Part shown: positions 8,406-16,692 of the stretch, piece after piece
Layout of the letters: the number at the start of each line of letters is the position of its first letter
Numbering within the stretch: the stretch's first letter is position 1
DNA from: CAZXSK01 sp964642855
GTDB lineage: Bacteria > Planctomycetota > Phycisphaerae > SM23-33
Direction of reading: 5' to 3'
DNA: 45,022 nt
Assembly: GCA_964642855.1 (NCBI GenBank)
Contig: CAZXSK010000031.1
Span: 1-45,022, forward strand
Position numbers and translations under genes: made by a program
Notes under the pieces: model-generated
The model's database searches: none
Seen by the model: only the letters and a program-made list of their open reading frames with translations
What the model was told of the DNA's origin: nothing

Positions 8406-8434
8406 TTGTCTGCGGGTCGCCTGGCGGGTACAAT
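8406..8434 (+). promoter_or_regulatory. Sigma70-type promoter for dapL
   Basis: TTGTCT (8406-8411), exactly 17 bases, then TACAAT (8429-8434). The predicted transcription start near 8441 gives a leader of about 54 bases to the dapL ATG at 8495. Confidence 0.65.
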
Positions 8435-8494
8435 CCCTGGCTCGCAAGCTCGTGTTTTCCACTATCCCTGATGAACCCGAGAGGTGATACACAG

Positions 8495-9673
8495 ATGGAC
8501 GTAGAACGCGCACAACGACTTCAGAAGCTCCCGCCCTATCTCTTCGCGGACCTGCGACGCAAGATGGCTGCCGCCCGGGAGAAGGGCGTCAAGGTCCTTC
8601 GGATCGACATCGGCGACCCCGATTCGCCCACGCCCGATCCGGTCGTAGAGGAACTCTGTCGGGCTGTGTCCGACTCCGAAGATCCCGACCGCCATCGTTA
8701 CGGCTGCGACCGACCGGCCGAGGAACTGCCCCGCGCGATCAAGGACTTCTACAAGCGGCGCTATGGCGTGGAACTCGCCGACGACGAGTTCGTGACGACC
8801 ATGGGCTCCAAGGACGCGATCGTCAAGTTCTGTCTTGGCATGATGAATCCCGGCGATGTGGGCATCGCCCCCGTGCCCGGCTATCCGACCTACAACATCG
8901 GGCACGTATTCGCCGGCGGCGTGACGCACCAGTTGCCCCTCCGCCCCGAGAACGACTGGCTGCCCGACTTCGACGAGATCCCCATGGAGGTCCGCAGGCA
9001 GGCGAAAATTCTCTGGCTGAACTACCCGAACAACCCCACCACGGCCACGGCCGATCTGGACTTTTTCCGCCGCGCGATCGACTTCGCCCGCGAGAACGAC
9101 ATCCTCATCGCCCACGACAGCGCCTACAGCGAGAACACCTATGAAGGATACAAGGCTCCGAGCATCCTGGAGGTGGACGGAGCGAAAGAGGTCGCCGTCG
9201 AGTTCTTCTCGCTGTCCAAGGCGTTCAACATGACCGGATGGCGGATGGGCTTCGTAGCCGGCAACCCTTCGGCGGTCGGCGCGTTGAACACCGTCAAGGA
9301 GAACGTCGACAACGGTTCGCTGCGATCGATTCAGTTCGCCGCTGCTACGGCCCTGGACAAAGCCGACGAGATTATTCCGCCGATCAACGAGGTCTACCGC
9401 AAGCGTCGGGACCTGGTGGTGGACACGCTCAACAAGGCCGGATGGAACCTCGACAAGCCGAAAAGCACGATCTACATCTGGGCGCCCGTGCCGGACAAGT
9501 ACGCCGGCGACAGCGGGGCGTTCGTTGCCGACCTGCTGGAGAAGACCGGCGTGATGTGCACCCCCGGACGAGGGTACGGCCAGTGGGGCGAGGGCTACTT
9601 CCGCATCTCGCTGACCTACCCCGACGCCGTGCTTACCGAGGCGATGGATCGGATCATCGAGATGAAGGTCTGA
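8495..9673 (+). CDS. dapL: LL-diaminopimelate aminotransferase
   Basis: 392-aa PLP enzyme of aminotransferase class I/II. DapL converts tetrahydrodipicolinate directly to LL-diaminopimelate, bypassing the acyl routes of lysine and wall-precursor synthesis; planctomycetes and chlamydiae commonly use it. Motifs seen are the G-D-P-D-S-P-T start, NYPNNPT (substrate and PLP binding), DSAYSE, and SLSKAFNMTGWRMGF with the PLP lysine at K242. The ATG at 8495 was chosen because GAGAGGTG lies at the right distance; an in-frame ATG at 8471 exists but is less well placed. A promoter (8406-8434) and a strong terminator (9704-9737) make it a single-gene unit. A related aspartate aminotransferase is the main alternative. 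Confidence 0.88.
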   Translation: MDVERAQRLQKLPPYLFADLRRKMAAAREKGVKVLRIDIGDPDSPTPDPVVEELCRAVSDSEDPDRHRYGCDRPAEELPRAIKDFYKRRYGVELADDEFVTTMGSKDAIVKFCLGMMNPGDVGIAPVPGYPTYNIGHVFAGGVTHQLPLRPENDWLPDFDEIPMEVRRQAKILWLNYPNNPTTATADLDFFRRAIDFARENDILIAHDSAYSENTYEGYKAPSILEVDGAKEVAVEFFSLSKAFNMTGWRMGFVAGNPSAVGALNTVKENVDNGSLRSIQFAAATALDKADEIIPPINEVYRKRRDLVVDTLNKAGWNLDKPKSTIYIWAPVPDKYAGDSGAFVADLLEKTGVMCTPGRGYGQWGEGYFRISLTYPDAVLTEAMDRIIEMKV

Positions 9674-9703
9674 GGCCGGGCACACCGGACTTCCAAACTG
9701 ACC

Positions 9704-9737
9704 CAGCCCGCGGGAGCTTGCTCCGGCGGGCTGTTTT
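9704..9737 (+). terminator. Rho-independent terminator after dapL
   Basis: CAGCCCGC (9704-9711) pairs with GCGGGCTG (9726-9733). Inside, GGAGC pairs with GCTCC around a two-base turn. TTTT follows directly. Confidence 0.88.
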
Positions 9738-9840
9738 CTGCGCACACACCACCCCAGGAATTTGCGCAGTCTCGTGGGCTTGGCCTCACCCCCCGCATAC
9801 AATTCACATACACCCGTGGGGTTCATGTCGCAGATGCACA

Positions 9841-9879
9841 ACCGGGCGCCGGAGAGATTCGCCCGGTGGCGAAACTCTC
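9841..9879 (+). promoter_or_regulatory. Leader with two mutually exclusive hairpins
   Basis: Hairpin A pairs ACCGGGCG (9841-9848) with CGCCCGGT (9860-9867). Hairpin B pairs GAGAG and TTCGCC (9852-9863) with GGCGAA and CTCTC (9868-9879), with one A-A mismatch. They share bases 9858-9867 and cannot form together. Hairpin B ends one or two bases before the ribosome binding site of the FAS1 lipoprotein gene. A TACAAT -10 box lies upstream at 9798-9803 with only a weak -35. Confidence 0.5.
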
Positions 9880-9894
9880 GAAAGGAGACATTCC

Positions 9895-11004
9895 ATGTGC
9901 AACCGTACCCGAATGACCGCAGTGGCATCTGTACTGTTTGCATTGGTTCTGGTCCTTGTCGGCTGCAACGGCGGGGACGAAACAGCGGCCCGCAATCGTG
10001 ATAACGGCGACCGGCCCGACGAGCAGAAGGAGATGGACATCGTCGCAACGGCCCGGGAGGCAGGCTCCTTCGACACCCTCGTCAAGGCGATCGAAGCAGC
10101 CGGGCTCGAAGACACACTCAAGGGCGAGGGGCCCTTCACCGTCTTCGCTCCCACCGACGATGCCTTCGCGAAGCTCCCAGCCGAGATCCGTCAGGACCTT
10201 CTCAGGCCTGAGAACCGCGATATGCTTCGCGAGATCCTGACGTATCACGTTCTCCCCAGCCGGGCGTCGTCCAAGGACGTCGCGCAGCTATCCTCGGCCG
10301 GAACCGTCGAAGGAGGAACGCTTTCGATCCGCCAGCAGGACGGCGATGTGATGGTCGGAAGCGCGAAGGTCGTTCAGACCGACATCCAGGCCGACAACGG
10401 CGTGATCCACGTGATCGACACCGTCCTGCTGCCCAGGCCTGCCCTGGCGTACGTGCCGGCGCGATTGGACCTGATCGACGCGCTCAAGGCCGGGGGCAGC
10501 CACAAGACGCTGCTCAAGGCGATCGATGCAGCCGGTCTGACCGAGACCCTCCGGGGCAAGGGCCCATTCACATTGATTGCTCCGACCGACGCTGCTTTTG
10601 ACAAGGTGCCCTCCGACACGCTGAACAATCTGCTGGACCAGGCCAACCGCGACCAGTTGACTGCCGTGCTGACGTTTCACGTGATCGCAGGCCGGCACAA
10701 GGCTGCCGATCTCGCCGACAAGGACAGTGTCAAGACCCTTCAGGGACAAAGCCTTTCGATTTCCGGAAGCGCAGGTGGTCTGACCATCGGCGGGGCGAAG
10801 GTGACGCTCGGAGACATCCAGGCATCCAACGGCGTGATTCATTCGGTGGGGCAGGTGCTGATGCCCGACCTTTCCTCGATGATCGAGGACGCCGCCGACG
10901 AAGCCTCCGACCTCATGGATGACGACGAGAGCATGGACGCAGACGACGCCGCCGACATGGCCGATGGAGCGATGCAAGGCGCCGCTGGCGACAGCGGTTC
11001 GTGA
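9895..11004 (+). CDS. Lipoprotein with two FAS1 (fasciclin) domains
   Basis: 369-aa surface lipoprotein. AAAGGAGA precedes the ATG. The signal sequence ends in the lipobox LVGC (Cys 24), which would be lipidated by Lgt (encoded at 18624) and kept at a membrane. Two FAS1 domains follow. The first, about residues 43-180, has FTVFAPTDDAFAKLP, YHVLP and NGVIHVIDTVLLP; the second, about 195-325, has FTLIAPTDAAFDKVP, FHVIAG and NGVIHSVGQVLMP. FAS1 domains mediate adhesion or protein contacts. The last ~40 residues are very rich in Asp, Ala and Met. It has its own leader (9841-9879) and terminator (11055-11092). A three-domain relative lies at 37055-38500, but without the lipobox. Confidence 0.93.
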   Translation: MCNRTRMTAVASVLFALVLVLVGCNGGDETAARNRDNGDRPDEQKEMDIVATAREAGSFDTLVKAIEAAGLEDTLKGEGPFTVFAPTDDAFAKLPAEIRQDLLRPENRDMLREILTYHVLPSRASSKDVAQLSSAGTVEGGTLSIRQQDGDVMVGSAKVVQTDIQADNGVIHVIDTVLLPRPALAYVPARLDLIDALKAGGSHKTLLKAIDAAGLTETLRGKGPFTLIAPTDAAFDKVPSDTLNNLLDQANRDQLTAVLTFHVIAGRHKAADLADKDSVKTLQGQSLSISGSAGGLTIGGAKVTLGDIQASNGVIHSVGQVLMPDLSSMIEDAADEASDLMDDDESMDADDAADMADGAMQGAAGDSGS

Positions 11005-11054
11005 TACACCCGGTTGACGTCGGGCTGACGAGCACAGACCCGGCGGGCAACGTG

Positions 11055-11092
11055 CGGGCCTCCGCAGATCCTTCGGCGGAGGCCCGATTCTT
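11055..11092 (+). terminator. Rho-independent terminator after the FAS1 lipoprotein gene
   Basis: An 11-bp perfect stem (CGGGCCTCCGC at 11055-11065 with 11076-11086), a ten-base loop, then ATTCTT. Confidence 0.75.
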
Positions 11093-11262
11093 GCGCAGCG
11101 CGGAGAGAGGCCTCAGCGACAGGGGCAATTCCTGGCGGTCGCCCTTTATCCCGGGCGCGGTTCGTCTATACTGCACCGTCGACGCGCCGGGATACCCTGT
11201 CGCCGGGTCGTGCCACGGTACTCACAGGGCCCGATCGAGAACCCCCACTGCTGGGACGATTC

Positions 11263-11679
11263 ATGAAGGTACGGATGGAAGCAACCGAAGGCCTCGGGCG
11301 GCTTGCCGAGGTGCTCGTGGATGGCAATACGCTGTTCGTGTGCGATGGCATCAGCCCGGCGGACAAACGAACGCCCCCCGGCGTGCTGGAGAGCATACGG
11401 TTCGGCTACAACACCGAGGGCGGAATCGCCTGGGACGCAGCCACAGCCGGTAACGTCGACCGCAAGCTCGCGCTGGAACATCTTCGCGACTGGTCGTACA
11501 CGGGCTTCGGCCGGGTGGTGCAGATCATGCCCGTGGTCATCGACTTCGGCCTGCTGCAGATGGAAGACTCCACCTGGACCAACGACGAACGCCTGGTCGG
11601 TCAGTTCGTGGAGATCCCCATCGACAAGCTGGAGATCCTGCCCGAGGGGTCCAGCGACTGGCCCGAAGACCTCCGCTGA
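11263..11679 (+). CDS. Conserved-looking protein of unknown function, 138 aa
   Basis: Not recognised. The predicted protein is soluble and acidic, with no signal peptide or membrane segment. Notable motifs are CDGISPADKRTPPGV (about residues 27-41), YNTEGGIAWDA and a hydrophobic strand VVQIMPVVIDFGLL. The sequence looks like an alpha/beta or beta-barrel domain. Codon use matches the neighbours. A TATACT box at 11167-11172 may be its -10 element, with no good -35. The stop lies ten bases before the start of the next gene, so the two are probably co-transcribed. The start at 11263 has no strong ribosome binding site; an in-frame ATG at 11275 (MEATEG) is an alternative. Confidence 0.7.
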   Translation: MKVRMEATEGLGRLAEVLVDGNTLFVCDGISPADKRTPPGVLESIRFGYNTEGGIAWDAATAGNVDRKLALEHLRDWSYTGFGRVVQIMPVVIDFGLLQMEDSTWTNDERLVGQFVEIPIDKLEILPEGSSDWPEDLR

Positions 11680-11689
11680 AAGGGCACGC

Positions 11690-12895
11690 ATGGCCAAGAG
11701 CAACGCTCCATGGATGATTGTCCGGCTGGTGATCGCGGCGGGACTGGCCGCTGCATTGCTGTGGGTGATTTTCTCGGGTTCCGGCGAAGGTCCGACCGGC
11801 CCCGACCCGTTGGTGATCCGCTTCCTGCAGAAGGCATCCATCGAGGCAAGCAGCATCAGCGACCCAGCCGGACTCACGCATGTCCGTCGAGAGTTCCTTG
11901 GCGTGATCTGTGCAGCCGGCGATTTCGATCGCGCCGAGCAGATGATCCAGCAGGAGAGCGTGGAGTTCCGCCCGGGCCTCAAGGCCGTGATCGCTCGCGA
12001 GCATGCCCGGGCCGGCCACTTCAACAGGGCGGCCGAGGTCGCCGGCACCGTTTCACCCAACGACCTCGCCGACGGCGTGTGGACGGAACTCGCCCACGAG
12101 GCCGCCAAGGCAGGCCACCACCAAGCCGCACTCCGGGCGGTCGAGTGGATCAAGGACGAGCAGACAGCCCGGAAGACCGAGATCTTCGTCTCGGCGGTTC
12201 ACACCGGTCTGACGGAAGGCCCCGATCGGTTCCTCGCCGATCGGGCTTGCCCAACGGATCTGCTTGCCGCAGCCCTGAGCGAACTCTACGCCCGGCGAGG
12301 CGACTACGAAGACGCGATGCAGATCACACAGCAGGGCCTGGCGGTTGACCTCAAAGCCCGCGCCTGGCTGGACGCAGCGCTGTGGGCGCATCGTCGCGGC
12401 GATCCCAACACGGCCGGGCGATTCCTGGACCGGGTGGCCGGGAAGCTATCCATGCCTTCGACCGGCAGGCAGGCGGATGCCAACGCCCTTCGCGGAGAGT
12501 TCGCCCGCACCTGCGCTCTGACAGGCAGGGACAAGGCTGCCCGACTCAACATCGATCTGCTGCTGGCGATCGACGCCAACGACCCTCTCGGCAGCCGGGC
12601 TGAGGCGTCGCTGGTGACAGCGATGATGGCTGCGGGCATGCAGGCCCAAGCGCTGCAGCGGGCAGTCACCGACGACGGCGTTTTGCGCCCGATCGTTGGC
12701 CCGGCAGCGGTGGAACACTACGCCCGTCGTCGGGAGGGGGCCAAAGCTGGCAAGCTCATCGAACGGGCAGCGGATTCCTACGCACGAGCGACGTTGTACA
12801 TCCAGGCAGCCCGGTGGGTGCTGGAGGGGGCCCTGCCCGTTGCCCCGCCGTGGGCTCACTCCAGCGAGACGACACAACCCCTGACCAAGGAGTAG
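11690..12895 (+). CDS. Membrane-anchored helical-repeat (TPR-like) protein
   Basis: 401-aa protein of unknown function. One N-terminal membrane helix (about residues 9-28) is followed by a Gly/Pro linker and some 340 residues of repeating helix pairs with TPR-type spacing and small-residue positions, for example AGDFDRAEQMI, AGHFNRAAEVA, AGHHQAALRAV, RGDYEDAMQI, RGDPNTAGRFL and TGRDKAARLNI. TPR-like arrays bind partner proteins. The basic N-terminus suggests the repeats face the periplasm. The start at 11690 follows AAAGGG and lies ten bases after the 138-aa gene. The GH29 gene begins seven bases after its stop, and that gene's ribosome binding site overlaps the end of this frame, so translation may be coupled. 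Confidence 0.8.
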   Translation: MAKSNAPWMIVRLVIAAGLAAALLWVIFSGSGEGPTGPDPLVIRFLQKASIEASSISDPAGLTHVRREFLGVICAAGDFDRAEQMIQQESVEFRPGLKAVIAREHARAGHFNRAAEVAGTVSPNDLADGVWTELAHEAAKAGHHQAALRAVEWIKDEQTARKTEIFVSAVHTGLTEGPDRFLADRACPTDLLAAALSELYARRGDYEDAMQITQQGLAVDLKARAWLDAALWAHRRGDPNTAGRFLDRVAGKLSMPSTGRQADANALRGEFARTCALTGRDKAARLNIDLLLAIDANDPLGSRAEASLVTAMMAAGMQAQALQRAVTDDGVLRPIVGPAAVEHYARRREGAKAGKLIERAADSYARATLYIQAARWVLEGALPVAPPWAHSSETTQPLTKE

Positions 12896-12902
12896 ACGCA
12901 TC

Positions 12903-14189
12903 ATGATGCAGGACTGGTTCCCCGAAGCGAAGCTGGGCATCTTCATTCACTGGGGCATTTACGCGGTCAAAGGCATTCCAGAGAGCTGGTCGTTCTTCCG
13001 TGGCGACATCAGCTACGAGGATTATCTCGCCCAGTGCGACGACTTCTCCGCGGAGCATTACGACCCCAACGACTGGGCCAGGCGGTTCAAGGAGGCCGGC
13101 GCCACCTACGCGGTCCTCACGGCCAAACACCACGACGGCGTGGCGTTGTGGGACACCGACCTGTCGGACCTGAGCGTCGTCAAGAAGACCCCGGCCGGTC
13201 GGGACCTGATCGGCCCGTACTGCGACGCCCTTCGGGCAGCCGGCCTGAAAGTGGGCATCTACTTCTCGCACCTGGACTGGTCGCACCCCGACTACGCAAC
13301 GGTCAGGCCTCACGATCGCGACCTGGGCGATCCGGCGGAACTGAACGCCTTTGGTTATGCAACCGGTGAGGAGGATCCGGCTGCGTGGCAGCGATTCCTG
13401 GAGTTCCACCGTGGCCAGCTGAAGGAGCTCTGCACCCGTTACAAGCCCGACCTGCTGTGGTTCGACGGAGACTGGGAGCGCGACGACGAGCAGTGGAACA
13501 TGGCTGAGCTTCGCGAGCTTCTTCACGAGTGGGCACCGGGGGTGATTCTCAACTCCCGCATGCGGGGTTACGGCGACTACGCCACCCCCGAACAGGGCCT
13601 GCCCGTGCGCCCGCCGCAGGGCCCGTGGGAGTTCTGCATGACGATGAACAACTCCTGGGGCTACCAGGTGTGTGACGAGGGCAACGACAAGTCGCCCCGC
13701 CAACTGGTGTGGTATCTCTGCGAGTGCATCTCCCGCGGTGGGAATCTGTTGCTGGACATCGGCCCCAAGGCAGACGGCAGCCTGCAGGATTCCCAGGCCC
13801 GGCGTCTGGAGGAACTGGGCCGATGGACGCGCGACCATCGCGAGGCAATCTACGATACCGGATCCGGACTGCCCGAAGGTCTGTTCGCCGGGCCGAGCAT
13901 GATCAGCAAGGACCGCACGAAACTCTATCTCGTGCTGCTCGACGCGCCGCGCGGACCGGTGCCCGTCAAGGGCGTCCGCAACCGCGTTGGCGGCATTACC
14001 GCTGTGGGGTCGGGACAGGATCTTTCCTGGCAGAAACTCGGCGGCGCAGGCTGGATGAACATCCCCGGCGTGCTGTGGATCGACGTGCCCCAGGCCGCCT
14101 GCGACCCACTGGCCACCGTTGTGTGCGTCGAGCTCGAAGGACAGCTGGAGGTCTGGCTGGGCGAGGGCGGAGCGATCGAGCAGAACTGA
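12903..14189 (+). CDS. Alpha-L-fucosidase, family GH29
   Basis: 428-aa enzyme that removes alpha-L-fucose from glycans by a retaining mechanism. Family motifs are LGIFIHWGIYAV (residues 11-22), TAKHHDGVALWD, GIYFSHLDWSHP and DLLWFDGDW with the expected nucleophile Asp at D188; the later GGNLLLDIGPKADG is also typical. No signal peptide is visible, so it would act in the cytoplasm on imported oligosaccharides, unlike many secreted fucosidases. The AAGGAG at the end of the previous gene sits nine bases before the ATG at 12903 (ATG-ATG; 12906 is also possible). The short C-terminal beta region (about 330-428) is the usual accessory domain. The acid/base residue is not conserved across the family and could not be assigned. 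Confidence 0.9.
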   Translation: MMQDWFPEAKLGIFIHWGIYAVKGIPESWSFFRGDISYEDYLAQCDDFSAEHYDPNDWARRFKEAGATYAVLTAKHHDGVALWDTDLSDLSVVKKTPAGRDLIGPYCDALRAAGLKVGIYFSHLDWSHPDYATVRPHDRDLGDPAELNAFGYATGEEDPAAWQRFLEFHRGQLKELCTRYKPDLLWFDGDWERDDEQWNMAELRELLHEWAPGVILNSRMRGYGDYATPEQGLPVRPPQGPWEFCMTMNNSWGYQVCDEGNDKSPRQLVWYLCECISRGGNLLLDIGPKADGSLQDSQARRLEELGRWTRDHREAIYDTGSGLPEGLFAGPSMISKDRTKLYLVLLDAPRGPVPVKGVRNRVGGITAVGSGQDLSWQKLGGAGWMNIPGVLWIDVPQAACDPLATVVCVELEGQLEVWLGEGGAIEQN

Positions 14190-14241
14190 CCCGGCCGGGA
14201 ACCCAGGAGGCCTTGGGGCGTCCTACTATGGCAGAGGCGTC

Positions 14242-14278
14242 GAGAAGGCAGGCCTCCCGGGCGGCGGTCTGCCTTTTC
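14242..14278 (+). terminator. Hairpin between the GH29 and M28 genes
   Basis: GAGAAGGCAG (14242-14251) pairs with CTGCCTTTTC (14269-14278) with one mismatch, enclosing a GC-rich inner part. It could terminate the fucosidase message or lie in the leader of the peptidase gene, whose start is 26 bases on. There is no separate T-run. Confidence 0.35.
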
Positions 14279-14303
14279 CCGTTCCCCAAAGAAAGAGGGT
14301 GTC

Positions 14304-16133
14304 ATGAACGCGAAGCAGAACCGGTTCTCCCGCCTGGCGGCTTGCACGCTGATCGCAGCGATGGTCCTTGTGCATTCTGCCACAGCTGCCGACCTTGTGA
14401 CCTCCTCGGAGGTCAAAAAGTACCAGTCCTGGGTGGAGCGCCTTGCCGCGGAAGACATGCAGGGACGTGGCCCGCAGACCGAGGGCCTTGCCAAGGCGAG
14501 GGATTGCATCATCGCGCAGTACAAGGCGATGGAACTGGTTCCGGCTTTCGGAGACAGCTACACCCAGCAATTTCCCGTGCCGGCCGGTGCTGCGGTTCGC
14601 GAGCAATCGCTGGCAACGGTGACGGGACAGGGCAAGACGAAGTCCAGCCAGGACGCGCAGAAGGGCAGGGACTTTTCGCCCATGGTGGTCTCCGGCTCGG
14701 GGAGCTTCGAGGGCGAGGTCGTCTTCGCCGGGTACAGCATTTCTTCCAAGGCCCGCAAGTACGACAACTACGCCGACGCGAACAAAGCCGACGTGACGGG
14801 CAAGGTGGTGCTCTGCCTCCGCTATGAACCCCACGACGAAAGAGGCCGGAGCCTCTGGACCAGGGGACGGTGGTCGCGCGAAAGCGCCTTGACGGGAAAG
14901 GTCTCCGAGGCATTCAAACGCGGAGCATCGGCTGTGTTGATCGTCAATCCTCCCGCAGCGGCCGACGAAGACAACGGCGTAGCGAAGATCAACCATCTGG
15001 GCATGTGGGCACCTGCCCGCGGGCCTGTGCTCCAGGTGTCCCGGCGGTGGGTCCAGGAGCTTCTCGGGGAGGGCAGGGAAGGTCGCCTCCGGTTCGAGCG
15101 TCTCCTCACGCAGGCGAATGACAAGCTGACCCGCCCGGTTGCTCTCAACGCCCGCGTAGCGGGCAAGGTGGACATCCGCAAGAACCGCATTGAAGTCGAC
15201 AACGTGGCCGCTGTGCTCAAAGGCAAGGGCAAGCTGGCCGACGAGGTCGTGATCGTTGGCGCGCACTACGACCACATCGGCATGGGGCGCGGGGGACGGC
15301 GGGCTGTGCATCCCGGAGCCGACGACAACGCCTCCGGCACGGCCGGGGTGCTGACGCTGGCCCGGTGGTTCGCGAAACGCTGGCAGGATGACGGCGCCCC
15401 CGATCACCGGACGATGGTGTTCGTGAACTTCGCCGGCGAGGAGCTCGGGCTGATCGGATCGCGTTACCTGGCCGGAAGGCTCAAGGAGATCGGCACCGAC
15501 GCGAGCAAGGTCGCCGGGATGATCAACCTGGACATGATCGGCCGGCTTCGCAAGGACAAGCTCGGCGTGTGGGGCGTCGATTCCGGCGATGCCTGGCGGA
15601 AGATCGTCGCGACGGCGAACAAGTCGATCGGGCTGGATCTGGACCTGGTTTCCTCGGGCTTCGGGCCCAGCGATCACGCGTCGTTCTACTCCCGGAAGAT
15701 GCCCGTCCTGGCGATCAACACGGGGTTCCATCGCGATATCCACTCCCCGCGCGATACGGCTGACAAGATCAACTACCAGGGCGCGGTGAAGGTGCTTCGC
15801 CTGGTCGAAAGAATCGCGGTCGACGTGGCCACACGGGAAGACCCCGTCGCCTACAAGGCCCCGAAGAAGCAATCCGGCCGGCCTTATGTGGGCATTCTCC
15901 CGGGCGACGTGGAAAGCGGCTGCGGCGTTCAGCAGGTCGTGCCCGACGGACCGGCCGAGAAGGCCGGTCTGCAGCAGGGCGACGTGATCGTCAGGTGGAA
16001 CGACGTCGCGATCTCCTCGGCCGCTGAGCTGCTGGGCGAGATCCGCAAGCACAAGCCCGGCGACAAGGTCAAGCTGACGGTCCTGCGGAAGGGCGAGAAA
16101 CAGGTCATTCCCGTCGAACTGGGTCAGCGATAG
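14304..16133 (+). CDS. Secreted M28 metallopeptidase with PA and PDZ domains
   Basis: 609-aa exported zinc aminopeptidase-type enzyme. A signal peptide (cleavage near ATA-ADL, about residue 28) precedes a protease-associated-like region (about 125-265). The M28 catalytic domain follows with all its usual ligands: AHYDH (320-324), HPGADDNASG (336-345), GEELGL with the catalytic and ligand Glu pair at 379-380, NLDMIGR with D410, and HSPRDT with H480. The C-terminal ~90 residues form a PDZ domain (YVGILP, GPAEKAGLQQGDVIVRWN). PDZ-fused M28 peptidases of this length are common in planctomycetes. AGAGGGTG precedes the ATG. The likely role is peptide breakdown in the periplasm or outside the cell. 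Confidence 0.92.
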   Translation: MNAKQNRFSRLAACTLIAAMVLVHSATAADLVTSSEVKKYQSWVERLAAEDMQGRGPQTEGLAKARDCIIAQYKAMELVPAFGDSYTQQFPVPAGAAVREQSLATVTGQGKTKSSQDAQKGRDFSPMVVSGSGSFEGEVVFAGYSISSKARKYDNYADANKADVTGKVVLCLRYEPHDERGRSLWTRGRWSRESALTGKVSEAFKRGASAVLIVNPPAAADEDNGVAKINHLGMWAPARGPVLQVSRRWVQELLGEGREGRLRFERLLTQANDKLTRPVALNARVAGKVDIRKNRIEVDNVAAVLKGKGKLADEVVIVGAHYDHIGMGRGGRRAVHPGADDNASGTAGVLTLARWFAKRWQDDGAPDHRTMVFVNFAGEELGLIGSRYLAGRLKEIGTDASKVAGMINLDMIGRLRKDKLGVWGVDSGDAWRKIVATANKSIGLDLDLVSSGFGPSDHASFYSRKMPVLAINTGFHRDIHSPRDTADKINYQGAVKVLRLVERIAVDVATREDPVAYKAPKKQSGRPYVGILPGDVESGCGVQQVVPDGPAEKAGLQQGDVIVRWNDVAISSAAELLGEIRKHKPGDKVKLTVLRKGEKQVIPVELGQR

Positions 16134-16152
16134 AGATCGCTCTGTCGTGCCA

Positions 16153-16168
16153 CGCGGGTTTCCCCGCG
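16153..16168 (+). terminator. Short hairpin after the M28 gene
   Basis: CGCGGG (16153-16158) pairs with CCCGCG (16163-16168) around TTTC, 20 bases after the stop. The tail is weak (GGGTCATTT). It could be a weak terminator upstream of the folK promoter. Confidence 0.35.
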
Positions 16169-16174
16169 GGGTCA

Positions 16175-16203
16175 TTTACATCGCCTGCCGTGCGTTCTAG
16201 GAT
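16175..16203 (+). promoter_or_regulatory. Sigma70-type promoter of the folK operon
   Basis: TTTACA (16175-16180), 17 bases, TAGGAT (16198-16203). The expected transcription start (16209-16211) falls on the GTG start codon of folK at 16210, which suggests a leaderless message. Confidence 0.6.
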
Positions 16204-16209
16204 GCCCGC

Positions 16210-16692
16210 GTGGAAACCGTTCGGGCCATCATCGCGCTGGGGGGCAACGTCGGCGACAGCCAGGCGATCCTGACCGACGCGCTGGGTCGCATCGACAACC
16301 AGCCCGGCTGCAGGGTCGTGGCGCGCTCGACGTTCCACCGGACCTCGCCGGTGGGCGGGCCGGCCGGCCAGGAAGACTATCTCAATGCCGCCGCGGTCGT
16401 CGAGACCCGTCTGGCTCCGCAGCAACTGCTGGACCTTCTCCAGCGGATCGAAGCCGATCTGGGCAGAGACCGCGCCCGAGAGCAGCGATGGGGCCCCCGC
16501 ACCTGCGACCTGGATATCCTGCTGTACGGCGACCGGGAAATCAGCACCCCGACGCTGACGGTCCCCCACCCCCGGCTTGTCGAGCGGAGGTTCGTCCTCG
16601 AGCCGCTGGTGGAGATCGCCCCGGACGTGGGCATCCCGGGCCAGGCCAGGACGCCCGCTGAACTGCTTGCCGCGCTGGAGGAGGATGCATGA
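16210..16692 (+). CDS. folK: 6-hydroxymethyl-7,8-dihydropterin pyrophosphokinase
   Basis: 160-aa HPPK, which transfers pyrophosphate from ATP to 6-hydroxymethyl-dihydropterin in folate synthesis. It is the usual length and shows ALGGNVGD (residues 9-16), the FHRTSPVGGPAGQEDYLNAA region, RWGPRTCDLDILLYG with the magnesium-binding DLD, and VPHPRLVERRFVLEPL. The start is GTG at 16210. There is no ribosome binding site, and a promoter places the transcription start on this codon. The stop overlaps the next start in an ATGA, so the kinase downstream is translationally coupled. folK with a deoxynucleoside kinase is a known pairing, fused in some bacteria. Confidence 0.93.
   Translation: METVRAIIALGGNVGDSQAILTDALGRIDNQPGCRVVARSTFHRTSPVGGPAGQEDYLNAAAVVETRLAPQQLLDLLQRIEADLGRDRAREQRWGPRTCDLDILLYGDREISTPTLTVPHPRLVERRFVLEPLVEIAPDVGIPGQARTPAELLAALEEDA

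Noticed and set aside
9841..9890. Glycine-riboswitch-like GGAGAG and AAACTCTC
   Set aside because: Far too short and lacking the conserved core; it is explained by a simple hairpin.
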